A model generated the notes under the pieces. That model made no database searches. It was not told where the DNA came from and was given only the letters and a program-made list of their open reading frames with translations. Below, piece after piece: positions 34,480 to 47,284 of a stretch of DNA of 64,000 nt. A program made the position numbers and the translations under genes. This DNA comes from Poa pratensis (Eukaryota; Streptophyta; Magnoliopsida; Poales; Poaceae), in contig CAMZMU010000035.1 in assembly GCA_947311845.1 (NCBI GenBank), forward strand, positions 392,001 through 456,000. The letters are read 5' to 3'. The first letter of the stretch is position 1. Every line of letters starts with the position of its first letter.

Positions 34480-37400
34480 CACCCCCAGAAAAAGGAGCAG
34501 CGACCATTCTAAACCTCGGAGGATGTGGCGGCCTCGAATCCTCTTCTTCTTGATGATCAGATTGGGACACGCATCTGCTTTTCGGGAAAAAAAAACACTA
34601 GCTAGTATGTATTTCTTACTTTCCTTGAGAAGAAGAAAATGTGCGATTTGACGGGCACATGCTTGCATGCCATGCATTTTTTTCCATATAATAATCTGCG
34701 CAAAGATATCTACTACCAGTAGATAGAAACAAAATTTAGTGTTTGACATGCGAGGCCACGTACGGTGAGCAAAAATAGTACTAGGAGCCATGTCATGATC
34801 GAAGACTAGTCTCTGCAGTTTGGGCAGTGATCGAGTGAATCGGATGAACTAACGAGGGCCCGCCCAGAGACCCACAAGTGTGCCGGCCAAGCGGATCGCC
34901 ACGTCGTCGAACAAGTGGAATATCAACACGTGCATGGAATATGCTGCTCGACGCATTCATGGTCGGCACAAGATTCTCAAGGTAGAAGAAGATGAGACGT
35001 CACACCTTGTGCAACGTAGCTATCTCCTATCTGTATGACTGTACGTAGTGTCCAACTAAGGCACGCACGTGTGAGAATCAGATGTCATAGACCGCTAGCT
35101 AGTGGCATGCACTGATGCACGAGTAGTTGTATGCACTGATTTTTTCATAATGCATACTTTCAATACTAACTTTTTTTTAAATTATAAAACGTTTTAGATA
35201 TTTCAGTGTGCACTAGTACGGATAGAAATGAGTGAACAGATGCACTAAAACATTCTAGCTACATCCGAATTTGAAAAAATAGTTAAAACACGTTATACTT
35301 CGAAACGGAGCTAGGTAGTAATATCATACTATCTTTTCCATCTTCCAGCTGCGTTTTGTTCATTTTCCGGAACGTGTAAAAAGGCCTGGCATGTCACTAT
35401 CATTTGGAGGCAATTTAAGTGAACTAAGCTAGCCCATACATGTATCATGTATGTATAATTTAGTTGATACGTACCATTTTTCCAGTCTCACCAACCCATG
35501 CAGATCGATCGAATGCACAGTTCTTTATAGTATCTTTAACATATTTCGAAGGTATTGAAGACTATATATCTATTCACGCCGCCGAATGGAACTGCACCAT
35601 AGATTTAATTAGACTAGGTCGCATCGATCTCTCAGGTGATGGCCTGGTCGTCCGTGCATATTCTTCCTGTGGAATAGGAGTGGAAGAAATCCTCTCTCCA
35701 AAGTCTCCAGCGACTTTGGACTACCGTACCCCAACCTTAGCTATGCCAAACCAGTTTAACACGCAAGCCAATCATTCCCGTGCATGTACATCCATCAGAA
35801 GCCACAAAAGTCAACACCGCACAAAAGGATATACTAATAACCTGTGTTAAATCTTGTTTTACGTCACAAATTCATCAGTGTTTCTGGCTTTCTCGCCCAT
35901 ATATAAACAAACAAATAGATTTATGAATAAATACCGGAACTGTTGGTGGTTTTTTGTGTGACAAAGAAGTAACTATTTCTAGATCAAATAGATTGACAGC
36001 CTTAGTCTCTTACTTAGGGAAAAATTAGCATAATCGTAAACCTCGAACTTAGGGGTCCAACAAATTGCTCACCTAAAAAAGATAGAGTACGTATAAATCA
36101 CCGGGCGGCTCTGGAAAAATGTTACTGTGATGTTAAGTTACATGTTATTTATGGAGTAAGATTAGGATGGTAAATTTTGCATTTTGACAGAATTGATTCA
36201 ATTCAAATATGACTAAGATTCTAGAAATAAGCAGATCAATGTCAAACTAATTCTCCATCTACCACCATTATAACACGCTGACACATTTATCAACTTATTG
36301 GACAAAATATAAAGTTACCCATACCTATGGACTTGACCTTAACCAACGACTAGAGTGTGTATCCTCATTCCTTGCCACTATTGCCTCATATTCAAAGACT
36401 TCGGTCACCATGGCGCATTAACATATGCCGAGTGGTGTAGAAATGAACCAGGAAGCCTGGTAAATAGTCATGGCCGACTGTAGGCCATTAAAAAAGGGAC
36501 TCTAATATCGCCCATTATTGGGACCTAATATGTAATTTTGTACACATCAAAGTACACTAGTATTCAATTTAGAAGTGTTTCGTATCTAGACACATTTTCC
36601 AAATCATGTGTTAATTCATATATGTTGATATTAGTTTGGTTGATTATGATGGATTTAAGGTGAGGAGTGCAAATAAATACCACTTTTGGGTTTGAATTGC
36701 ACATTTTTATACGGATTGCAGATCAAAACAATAAAATAAAATAATGTGTAAACTTTCCCACATATCTCTTCTAAGCACATGAAAATAATGTTATCTAGAT
36801 TTCATACCAAACAAGAAAAGTTGGAGAAGTTTGATGCAAGTTAGGACAAAAGAAGTTATTTGAAGAAAAAAATACATGTGATGTTAGCTGATTGTTTAAC
36901 CCAGAAATGTGAAAGAAATATCTGGCAGAAGAAAACAATGACAATTTTTGGTGGACGCATTCTCCATAGATATTGTGTTATACTCTAGAAGTTAATTGAT
37001 AATTATCTACATATATCTAAAACTATGCACTTCTGAAAATGTATCGTCCTTAGAGCTAGTCCTCTAGTGTGCTATTCAATGATACTAACATAGATACAAG
37101 CAAATACGTACATATTCAGTTTGTCTAAGTGGATAATAAAAAATACTACCTCTGTACCTAATTATAAAACGTCATGGTGGGCTAAAACGTTTTATAATAT
37201 GTGACAAAGGTGGTGCATGATATTTTGTAAGTTTTTCCCCATCTCTAGTAATATTTGACTTCAAAATTAGAGGCAATGTTTCCAAAAGAACAACTAAACA
37301 TCACTTTCTTGGAATATATGCTATGAGTTTAGTACAAGAGCATTTTTTTTCCAAGATCAATGTGAAAATATGATAAAATAGTGCAAGCACTCTAGTTGCA

Positions 37401-38690
37401 TTTTATGCAGTTATTTTTTAATGTATCTATATATACAATTATACTGATTAAAATATAGTAAGTTTTACATAGAGAGTTCTAAGGAAGTAAAGAAGTTTAA
37501 TATAAATAAGATTGATCTAGCTGCATTTTACTGGATCCTGAAAACACCCCAACAGTCAATGTTCAAGCTACCCGCAATAGAGTGGTTGTTGGGGCTTGGA
37601 ATTAGGGTTTCGCATGAGGTTTAGGTTGTTGCTAAACCCGATCAGCTTATTCTAGGTGAGTAGGGAGACCATGTAATGAGAGATGACTGTGCAAGTGAGA
37701 ATCTATCGGGTATGAGGAGAGTATTGTAGTGTGTGCCTCCAAAATTATGTGTGTACCCAGGTTAAGCAGATTGATATTCATGTACCACACAAATTAAATC
37801 ACTGGATGATGCCAATGGAGTAGGCGAGACTGGGTTCCAAAAGCAGTGAAAAGATAGAGAATTATATATGTTTGCAAGTGAACAGAAACTATAAAACCGA
37901 TTGTTAAACATCAGCTAGAGTGTCAACTGTATGACTGTATGCCAAAGTGTCAATTGTATCACATACTTACGAGTCAGGTAATCTTAACTTATTTAGATCC
38001 CAGTTCCCTATAATTTAATTTTTAGAAGAAAGGAATAATGCAATAGTCAATGTTCAAGCTACCCGCCATAGAGTAGTACGGAAAGTATGATACAAGGCAT
38101 CAAATACAAGCGAAGACACACCATGCATGACATGTGAGTTAGATTTCCACCTTCCCACTGCCATAAATTTTGTATTAATTAAATGAAGAAACTAAAAGTG
38201 TCAGATGAACATATTTTGTCTATGTTTTCCACATAAAAATAGATGGACGTTTGGCAAATACAAATATTAATTTGCATATGGTGAAAAAGTTGTCCATACA
38301 TATCATACAAAATACGAATGCAAGCTGTAAATATATTGTTGTGAATCACAAAAAGATATGTGTTTTAAAAAGGTACCATCTAACGCATGTAAATATAAAG
38401 AAATAACTTTCATTATTCCTTTCTTCTAAAAGAAAACTTTATTAGAAAAAAAACAATGATGTGTAAAAAGAGGTGTGGTGGCATTATGTCCCTTTATTCC
38501 AAAACATAAAGCTAATGAAAGTCGTAAGACTGAATTCTGAAAATTTGTATCACTCTCCATTTGCATTTGTATTTTATCGAATTGCAAATATATTTAATGA
38601 GATATATTGTTGTAATACTTGATTAAGATAATTGCACTTTTACTGTGTAGTGTCGCAAAAAAAAGGTGCACACCCTTTACCGAGGCTTAC
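34480..38690. other. Intergenic region, AT-rich, no supported gene
   Basis: A 128-codon open frame at 35464-35850 (MIRTIFPVSPTHADRSNAQF) has no recognised features and lies in AT-rich DNA, so I do not call it a gene. Decayed Stowaway-like sequence (TTATAAAACGTTTTA and ACTTCGAAACGGAG) is visible at about 35175-35312 and 37146-37210. A 32-bp direct repeat (GTCAATGTTCAAGCTACCCG) lies at 37555 and 38045. Confidence 0.45.
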
Positions 38691-38704
38691 AAATAATCAG
38701 CTCA

Positions 38705-39005
38705 ATTTTTATGTTTCTCAATTAATTTCCTACATCTTCCATGTTTTCTTTTTATCTAGGTTTTCATGTTTAGAGTTTCCAACAGATTAAAGTCGAGCCA
38801 AGCTAAATAAGATTTTGTCAGTGAGTACACCTGAGCTGATGACGCACTAATTTTCATGTTTCTCAATTCCTGTATCCTGCATGTATTCTTTTGATCTATA
38901 CATGTCTTGATGTAAAAGGATTTCACAGCGATCCCAACAGATTTATGTTGAGGCGGCCTAAATAAAATTCTAGCCTGTGATGAGTGATGGATAGCTACTG
39001 CAGAT
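38705..39005. repeat. Tandem duplication in the NAC upstream region
   Basis: Two copies of about 140 bp share ATTTTCATGTTTCTCAATTCC-like, CCAACAGATT, GCTAAATAA(G/A)ATT and a GCAGATGACG/GCTGATGACGCACTAA block. They end about 240 bp before the NAC start codon, so they may duplicate promoter elements. Confidence 0.55.
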
Positions 39006-39120
39006 GACGTACTAAGTATAACGCAGGCGCACGTACGGCCGCCGCATGCATTCATCATCACTCTCGTCACCGGCGGCCAACAATTACAAGCCTGCCATCC
39101 ACTGGTGCACCTCCTCCGCC

Positions 39121-39127
39121 TTTATAA
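39121..39127 (+). promoter_or_regulatory. TATA box of the NAC gene
   Basis: TTTATAA lies about 120 bp before the ATG at 39246. It is followed by a CT-rich leader (CCTCCTCCTTCTCCATCTCT) typical of a plant 5' UTR. Confidence 0.6.
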
Positions 39128-39245
39128 CCCCACCCATCGCCTCCACCTCCGAAAATTTCATTCCTCCTCCTTCTCCATCTCTACCTAGCTAGCTTGCTCT
39201 AGGCTCTAGCTACCTTACCTCGCCCTGATCTCGATCGCTGCGTCG

Positions 39246-40689
39246 ATGACAATCGAGCTGCAAGCTCGGCCGGTGACGGCGCTGCCGGCGGGGTTCCGGT
39301 TCCACCCCACGGACGAGGAGCTGATCGTGCACTACCTCCGGCGGCGTGCGGCGTCTGCGCCGTGCCCGGCGGCCATCATCGCGGAGGTGGACATCTACAA
39401 GCTGGACCCCTGGGACCTGCCGTCCAGGGCGGCGTTCCACGCTGGCAACAACAACGACGAGTGGTACTTCTTCAGCCCGCGCGAGCGCAAGTACCCCAAT
39501 GGCGTCCGCCCCAACCGCGCCGCCGGGTCCGGGTACTGGAAGGCCACCGGCACCGACAAGCCCATCACCTCCGGCGGCGTGCCTGGCGGGGAGGTGGTCG
39601 GCGTGAAGAAGGCGCTGGTGTTCTACCAGGGGCGGCCCCCCAAGGGGATGAAGACCAACTGGATCATGCATGAGTACCGCCTCGCCGACGCGGCCACCAC
39701 GGCCGCCGCCAACACCTACCGGCCTCCTACGAGGTTCAAGGCCACATCCTCCATGAGGGTACGTAGTACATACATCGCATGTCGATCTCATGCATCTTGT
39801 ACTATTGATTAATTAACTTCTTCATGTTCAAGTTCTTGTGATCTAGCTTAATTTAATAGCTTAGCTCGTACACTAGTTTATATTCTAATATTCTTTGTAA
39901 TTTGTCTGAGGTTGCAAGAGCTCGATGTAGCTTGGAATCTATTCCTTCCTACTTTTGTTTTCTACTTGGTTGCGTGTGTAGTGTGGATGTCAGTAAGTTA
40001 AGTTCAAGCAATCAAGCAATCAATTCCTCAGGTCAATATTGAACTATTACAAGCTACTACTAGTTCCTTTTATCCCTGGGATCTTCTTTCTCCATGAAAG
40101 AGACTTGCATTATTAACTCAACAAGCTACTACTACCTAGCTAACCTAGCTACTTACAATTCAAGCTAGCGACTGTTTGGTGTCATGCTTGATGCTGACTT
40201 TGCTTTTGCACATGCGTGCAGTTAGACGACTGGGTGCTGTGCAGGATCTACAAGAAGCCCAACCAGCAGCTGTCGCCGCTCTACGACACGTCGCCCTCGC
40301 CGCCGTCCATGGACGCGGGAAGCCTCGGGCAGCACTATCACCAGCAGTACAACCAGGAAGACTCATCCTCGTCTTCCCGGATGGCGAGGCCTCCCTCCAT
40401 CTCCGACTACCTCGTAGACTACTCCGCTGTCTCCGAGCTCTTCGACACCATGCCGCCACCAGCAGAGCCGGAACTAAGCTCGGGCGCCAGCCGGTTCTTT
40501 CTCGGGAGCATCAGCGACGACGGGGCAACCACGGCAAGGAAGAGGCAGACGGATGGCAGTACCAATGGGGAAACATCGTTGTTGCCTGCGTCGAAGAGGT
40601 GGTTAAGTAGCGACGAGTCCATGACGATGGTGAATAACACCTTCTCCATGTTTGCGCCGGACCAGCCTTCTTCTCAAGAGAGGATATGA
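39246..40689 (+). CDS. NAC-domain transcription factor, two exons
   Basis: Nuclear DNA-binding regulator, 326 aa. Exon 1 is 39246-39758 (donor AGG|GTACGT) and exon 2 is 40222-40689 (acceptor GTGCAG). The junction is in phase. NAC subdomains appear in order: [20 protein letters not shown] (residues 13-31); [33 protein letters not shown] then [17 protein letters not shown] (90-106); [21 protein letters not shown] then [22 protein letters not shown] (172-183), split from D by the intron. The C-terminal activation region is Ser/Pro-rich and ends QERI. Only one intron is found where many NAC genes have two. It resembles the NAM/NAP and rice OsNAC10-like groups, often tied to senescence or stress, but the subgroup is not settled. 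No defects are seen. Confidence 0.95.
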
Positions 40690-40699
40690 TGCTCTCTCT

Positions 40700-42930
40700 A
40701 ATTAGGGGTAGGGGCAGGACATTTAACCGTAATTCACTATTGATGCCGATCTAGGGTATTAGTAGTCATGATTCATAGATCAGACTGAAACACTGTATAA
40801 AGTGTAATATATACACTGTATAGGCCGCAGGAGTAGAAAGAGTACTAGCAATTATTTCATTATAGCTAGAACTGATTGTAGATGTTTAATCATGAATCTG
40901 TGTGATATGTATATGTAGGGTGCTACTTATAAGGTGTAAATTATGAACAATTAATTACTATTTTTTATTCGTATTAGGTTGCAAATAATGAAATTCCTAA
41001 TTTACTGCAATAACTCCTATGTACTGTATGAGCAATAATGCTAGACTTATGTCATTTTTCCTACGGAGCAGTGTTACTGCAACAACTCAAATTTTCGGGC
41101 TTAACATGAATGAGTGGTTGAGGTTCTTTTAAAAAAAATCCTATTACATGGTCATGCACATAGCTAAACCTAGTCACAAGGATGGTATGCGCATCATTGG
41201 CTTGATGCTTTGTAATATAGTCTCTTTTAAACTCCCCTATTCATTTGTAAATATTCCATCGCTTTTATAAATGACAAAAATGATGTGGTAGGGGTCTTCC
41301 ATAATCTTTTTACGTTAAAAAAAGCATATATATGTTTACGAAAGAAACGTGCATAACAGAAGTGACAAGATAAAGTGGCTTTAAGGGAGAGCAATAATGT
41401 CTTGGCTATTGTTTCGTTGTCACAAAATAAGGTTGGCATCCTTACGAATACATTGCACCCAATGAAAGGCCAGTAGATCGAGAGAGACATCTACATGTAC
41501 GATGTGGAGTAGAACAAAACTAAAATACAAGTGGTTGGGAGAAAAAACTTGAATTTGCCTCTTTTTTTTCTGTCTCACTTGCCGCTTGATATCCCATGTA
41601 AATAACTTGCACTATTCTAATCGGATGGAAAAAACGGCTATCTTAACCCTAAAAACAAAAGTTTGAAAAATAGGATATGTGGTCAAGCATGGACACCGAT
41701 GGCTTCCTTTTGGCTACTATACTTTTACTACTTCCAAGTTGTACAAAAGCAAAATCCTTGCATGTCTCTTTAATCTTTTAATATCTCTTGAGAATCAGTT
41801 GCGCAAATTATGTAAGGAGCAACGCACAAACTGCAGATTTTTAAACATTTATGTGACTGGTCGATCGCGGTTAAATAGATTGAACAGTGAGATGGCAAAG
41901 TACCTTTCGTTGGTTTGTTATTAATTACTTTGTTGACCTTATGTGCATGCATATGGATGGTACTACTCATCATTGAGCCTTTTCTCACGCAATGCGACCT
42001 TGTAATTAATATACTACTCCTCCTTATTAATTTAACCCTTTGGCTTGTGGAGTCTGCATTACGTGTGACGTGAAGGGATGAAACTATCTAGTAGCTTAGC
42101 TTATAATCGGTCGGAATCATCAGGCTCAAAGCTAAAGAATATTCTCGATCAAATGTTTGCCCATTTCAAGGTAGCTGCCGACATGAACTTGAGCTGCTTC
42201 CTAAGACAACGCAAAAAAGCACACGTTGGATTGCTACTTAGCTCAAATAACTGATTAAGTAAGCACATGCTTGCGCTGAAAGTAAAGCGGTGTCTCCCAT
42301 AAGCTGTGCCAATTATATGTCAACTCTGCCCACGTAGCTTCATATCTCTGCTCAATTATTTGTTAATCACCATTCAAAAAAAAGTTAATCAAAGGGGCGT
42401 ACGGACCCAGTGCTTAATTTGTTTTTTGGAAGTATGGGATAGGCCCCTAGTTTCATTTCATGCAACATAATCCATCCTGGCGTCAACACCAGAAAAAAAA
42501 ACACCACTTATGTTGCCGAGAACACGCAATTATTTCGCTGAACATATGCATGGCCACCACTCCACCAGGAACAACAATAGGCGGGGATTTTTGAACCCAT
42601 GTAGGCATGAACTCAACTTCTAGCCAATGTTGAGGGAGCACAAAATCGTATTTAAAGGTTCAAAGTATTACCAAAAATCGTGGATGTAAAGATTGAAGGT
42701 TAAACATGATTTTTTTTATATGTATATACATCACAAAATTATCTCGGGCACATACCAAGCCGTAATTATGTAACTTAAACACCACGATTTGTGATCATGT
42801 GATTTGTGCACAGCATGTGAATTTTCGTAACTACTTACTCAAACAAAAATTCACAAGAACATATTCCATCCTATACCTAGATGTGTGATTTGGGGAACCT
42901 TTCTTAAAACTTGGGTTCAGCCTAACTGGG
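40700..42930. other. Intergenic downstream of NAC, nothing recognised
   Basis: Probable 3' UTR for the first few hundred bases (AATAAT/AATATA-rich), then AT-rich spacer. The segment 42100-42340 has a second copy at 45708-45910. Confidence 0.45.
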
Positions 42931-42935
42931 TACTA

Positions 42936-43236
42936 CTCCCTCTGTCCTCAAATAAGTGGACGTTTAGCATTCAAATTTTTCCATAAAAGAGATTACTTCT
43001 ACCTTCCCAATGCACTTAAAAGTAGTTAATAATGTTTCTCTCTCATCGCACATGAATCAAACCCAATAACATTCAACACATGGTCTACTTTTTTTCTACA
43101 AACACGTAGCTCATTGGAGGTGGGGTAATTAAAGAGGAGAGAGATGGTGACTTGTATTTTCCCAATGCATTTTCTACTCCTCTCCATAATTTGTCTTAAA
43201 ATCTCTAGATGTCCACTTATTTGAGGACGGAGGGAG
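42936..43236. mobile_element. Stowaway MITE, 301 bp
   Basis: Inverted ends CTCCCTCTGTCCTCAAATAA and TTATTTGAGGACGGAGGGAG are flanked by TA at 42934-42935 and 43237-43238. Confidence 0.9.
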
Positions 43237-43472
43237 TACTGCTGATGATCCGAACAATAAGCTATCCTTCTGCTAATATGTGCCCACCCTCGGAAAGTCG
43301 TTTCAAGAAAAGAGTAAGAAACCAGGACTGCATAAGTGATATAGGAGAATATCACAAAGGTTGGATGCAACATCATTTGACTCATTAATAAGGAATGATG
43401 ATACAACCAATGTCAACTCTTTGATGAATGAAGTAATTTCTTGTGGCGCAAAAGAAAGTAGTGATGAGGACT

Positions 43473-43691
43473 TCATTTGTTTTTCATGAGAGACCAAAGG
43501 GTGATGTTTCCAAAAGGGAGTACACTGCACAGGACTGAGGGGATGTACACCGGATGGATGTACACCGCGATAGCTCGGCGGCCCTGAGGGGACTTGGTGG
43601 GTCGGTGAGGGACAGGAGAGACGGTGGCGAGCAGGACGACGGCAAGGATGGCCACCGCGATAGCCATGCAGACGATGACCCTGCGTAGCAT
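43473..43691 (-). CDS. Candidate small signal-anchor or secreted peptide (72 aa), unrecognised
   Basis: Reads MLRRVIVCMAIAVAILAVVL then LATVSPVPHRPTKSPQGRRA. A basic start and a hydrophobic stretch of about 20 residues give a plausible signal peptide or membrane anchor. An Arg/Pro-rich segment follows. No mature-peptide signature (CLE, RALF, PSK) is evident. It could be chance, since an overlapping frame of 133 codons is also open. Confidence 0.25.
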   Translation of the reverse strand: MLRRVIVCMAIAVAILAVVLLATVSPVPHRPTKSPQGRRAIAVYIHPVYIPSVLCSVLPFGNITLWSLMKNK

Positions 43692-44461
43692 TATTTACGG
43701 CCATCTCATCTTCCGTATCGTGGTTTGGTTCTGATTAGTTTGGGTAATGCCAATGCAGTGGGAGTGGTGAGCGTTCTAGCGATTGCGCTGCAACAGAGTG
43801 GTTGCGTTCTCTCTACTTACTTAATCCATTGTGACGTCGGGAAGTCAAACGTAAACTAAACCACTGGGGGGTGACGTAGCATAGGTTAAGCGAAAACAAA
43901 CGGCCGCGAGCAGAGGCGCTGTGGGGCGAGCAGGGGCACGGTCGGGCGGCGGCCGCATTTCGTCGAACACCTGCATGACGCGTCCACGTCAGTGAGTTTT
44001 GCAATATAGGGGGTTTTCTAAAAAGTTCCCGTCAAAACCGGATGACGTTTCCGGTTTTTTGATTAAAATGCTCCCACATGTTCAGTTGTGTGACCAAAAA
44101 ATCCGGTTTCCAGAAGTGTGACTTAAGTGCACACGAGCGACGAGTTGTGTGTCCGCCAGTGCCATTTACTCAATTTAAACCCTTGTAAGAAAGCAGATTG
44201 CAACACTGAAATCACAGGGCAAAGCTCGGCAACATGAGCCGAACATAAACAGCTAAAGATAGGCTGTTCTAGCCTTCTAGGCGATGCCTAAGAGCCTGTT
44301 TTGCACACTTATGGGCTACTCTATTCAGATCTCTTTTGTTTTGAAACACATGTAGGATAGACTCAGAACTAATTGATGTTAATGCTTGAACATTATTTCA
44401 GCTTTGTTATGATTTGGCTACGCTACGAGGGAACAAATTTCACTGTCTAAGAAATCTAAGT

Positions 44462-44850
44462 GTTGGAGAAGGACAGCCGGATACGGCTGGGTACAGACCC
44501 GGTTATATTAGATTTGGAACTAATAGTCGGTTCAGAGTTTGTATATGATCTCATGCATGTACGTGACTTACCATGCAAGTTGCAACCCTTATAATCTGTA
44601 TATAAATATCAATGGATTGGGACGGAGGCAAGCCATCGGCTGCCCCAATCTTCACTAAGTACGGATATATGTACATGAATTGGTTGATCGCGCTCTTGCA
44701 TAAAACATCGAATGGTGCTAATAATATATTAATTGATCCAGCATGTTTTGCTGCCTATAGTACAAATAAAACACGGAATTGGTTGACCATGTGCATGCAT
44801 GCATGGCACTCACCATTCAGAATTTTCTCATGTATTGAGCTCGCCTAAGA
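44462..44850 (+). mobile_element. Possible Copia-type LTR remnant
   Basis: TGTTGGAGAAGGACAGCCGG, an internal CTGTATATAAATATC TATA-like box near 44598 and direct terminal-TG structure resemble Copia LTRs. No matching CA end or target duplication was found. Confidence 0.3.
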
Positions 44851-44873
44851 TAATCCTTAGTTGTACATACTTA

Positions 44874-45666
44874 CTCCCTCCGTCCCAGTTTACAAGGCTC
44901 AGATGACATCTGGGTCCAGTGTGCTAACTAATTGGAGTTCAATCCTTATTTGTTGGTGGGGAGAAAAATCCTATGCGACCGGGTCATATGTCTCTCGCTG
45001 CTGGACCAACTCAGGCGTCCGACGCGTGGCAAAATAAATCTCGGTGCAAGCAGCCAACTAATCTGCAATTTCTGGTTTCCAAATTCGATTCCACCGGCGA
45101 CGCCGGCATGCAGCGAGAGACCACATCTAGGAGGTCGCTGCTGGGTTAGCGACGAAGGAGCGAGCAAAGTATTTGCTCCGTCCGCCGATGCGTTGAGAAA
45201 CGCCGACAAACGTGGCCATGGACGCCGGGGAAACGAGCGAGCTCTGCTGTATCCGCCGACGAGCGTGGCCGTGTTGGGGGGAGAGCAGCAAGCGTCCGTC
45301 GATCCGCCGGCAAGCTGGGACGCTGGGGACCACAGCATACAGCAAGCGCCATGGATTCGTTACGCATCAAGCAGAAGCAGAGGAGAACTCCGGCGGCGTC
45401 AAGGAGCTATGAGCCTGCGATTTGGTGATTGGAAAGTGGGGAAAGTGGCCTGCTTGCTTTGAGATTCGTGGTGCCACGCGTCGGATGCCTGAGTTGGTCC
45501 AGCAGCGGGAGACGTACGACCCGGTCGCATAGGATTTTTCTCCGTTGGTGGAGAGAGACAACCCGCCACTAATTGAGAGTGAATTAAATGCTAATTCACA
45601 TAAGAGGTGATGCTTTTGAAAGTGTATGATTTTCACATTATACCTTTTGAACTGGGACAAAGGGAG
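44874..45666. mobile_element. Stowaway MITE interrupted by another MITE
   Basis: The left end CTCCCTCCGTCCCAGTTTAC and the right end GAACTGGGACAAAGGGAG are flanked by TA (44872-44873 and 45667-45668). Without the 584-bp insert and its 8-bp duplication, it would be about 201 bp, the normal Stowaway size. Confidence 0.88.
44960..45543. mobile_element. Long-TIR MITE (584 bp), Mutator- or hAT-like, nested in the Stowaway
   Basis: The left end GGAGAAAAATCCTATGCGAC and its inverse at the right end are part of inverted repeats of about 75 bp with few mismatches (shared GCTGGACCAACTCAGGC). The target duplication GTTGGTGG is perfect, at 44952-44959 and 45544-45551. The 8-bp duplication suits hAT, while the long TIRs suit Mutator. 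The GC-rich interior (about 45080-45420) may hold captured gene sequence. Confidence 0.88.
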
Positions 45667-45707
45667 TAACCCTTTTACTTCCGCAATTACTTGCAACCGT
45701 AAGGGAC

Positions 45708-46360
45708 CAGTCTCAAGATTAAAGAATATCCTCAATCAAGTGCTTGACGATTGCAGCTACTTAATTAAGCTGCTTCCTAAGACGAGGCAAACGCATACGT
45801 GGCCGGATTGCTACTTAGCTCAAATAACGGATTAAGTATAAGCACATGCATGCTTGCGCTGAAAGCAAAGTGGTGCCCCCATGAGCTACGCAAACGACGT
45901 CAAGAATTAGACAGCAACCTTGGCCGCATATATATCGACCGATGTATACATGTTATCCTAATAAACTCTTAAAATGGTGGCTCTGAGAGTTGACAAATTA
46001 CTCACCGATTGTTGTGGTTGCCACGTGCAGCAAAGAGGTGATTTTTTGAAGACTAGGAAAACCTGTTGGCGTTGTATCCTATGAATGAAACCAGTACGTT
46101 GGTGTATCCTTGCATCCGAAGAGATCCAGCCATCCGATCAAAATCTTGTGTCCCGGCTCAATCCCACAGGATTTTGCACTAAAGCGGCCGCGTCCAGACT
46201 GTTCATTATGCAAATTAAACTGTCGATCGATTGATACATGTTATCCTAATAAACTGTTAATTAATCGATATGGTGGAGCTGACAAATTACTCGCCGATTG
46301 TTGTGCTTGCTACGTGCAGCAAAGAGGTGACTTTTCAACGACTGGGAAAACTTTTTCAAC
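45708..46360. repeat. Duplicated intergenic segments
   Basis: 45708-45910 is a diverged copy of 42100-42340 (shared GCTGCTTCCTAAGAC, GGATTGCTACTTAGCTCAAA, TTGCGCTGAAAG). Separately, 45938-46065 is repeated at 46222-46360 (TACATGTTATCCTAATAAAC, ACGTGCAGCAAAGAGGTGA). There is no coding content. Confidence 0.7.
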
Positions 46361-47284
46361 TAACATAATTTAGATAGTTGTAATGGCAGGGCTACTGCAT
46401 CACGAAAAAAAACACACGATATTATTTCTCCACTTTCCTGGCCGGCTAGCGCTGCTTCGCTGCGGGTAATTCTGGGGTAGGAATCGCCCGAGCAACCCCG
46501 AGCTGTTTCCTGGCAGAGGCGCAAAACTTACTGCCTGATGAAAAAATAATTAGCTAAACAAGAAAATAGTGAAGAATGGTGAGCGAGCCAAATCTGTATA
46601 TTCGGCCCCCAGGTCGCCCAATCATGGGAAAGGCCAGAAAGAGAGAGGTTCGACTCTCTAAGCAATGGGTTTGGCCTACACAATATTTCTTTGCTCGGTT
46701 ATTTTGTTTCCGGGAGAATGTTTGCTATATGGTCCATGTAATCGCAGCGAACTTTTTTTTTTGCAAAAAGACAACGATACTTTATTATCCGGTGTTTTTA
46801 CAACGGGGTTATCGATGTTTAACCGGATAGTTAAATGTATCACCATTCGTTATACTTGGCGACCTTTTTTTTAAGTGGAAATATATTGACATTAAAGACC
46901 AGGGTACAGTACACATGGCGGTAGAGCGCCAAACAGGGAATACATGTGCCTAGAAGCACAAAATAACATAAGGATGATCTAAACACGAGTAGAAGATACC
47001 AAAGATTGCCTATGAAGTCAAACATCGATCATTCATCCGTCGACAAAACAGACTCGATATTGCTGCATCTGCAATCTTCAAGGGCGTCATTCATGCTACA
47101 TACCAGTTGATGCCCCGTAGGGGTTCTCTTGACGGTCTATCTGGCGTATGCATTTGAGGTGTAGGTAGATTGAGATGTATATTTTGAAGAACCATCACCG
47201 AGCTCAGCCTCGAGGGGCCCCGCTGTTGAATCCAGGGATTAACGACAAAGGAGTTGGCGACCTAGCTCACTTCACTCACTTTAC

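Noticed and set aside
35464..35850. 128-codon open frame
   Set aside because: No recognisable domain, no convincing promoter, and AT-rich intergenic surroundings.
39210..39791. 193-codon minus-strand frame opposite NAC exon 1
   Set aside because: GC-rich shadow of the NAC domain exon; no recognisable protein.
43473..43691. CLE- or RALF-type signalling peptide
   Set aside because: A hydrophobic N-terminus is present but no CLE, RALF, PSK or cysteine signature; kept only as a low-confidence open frame.
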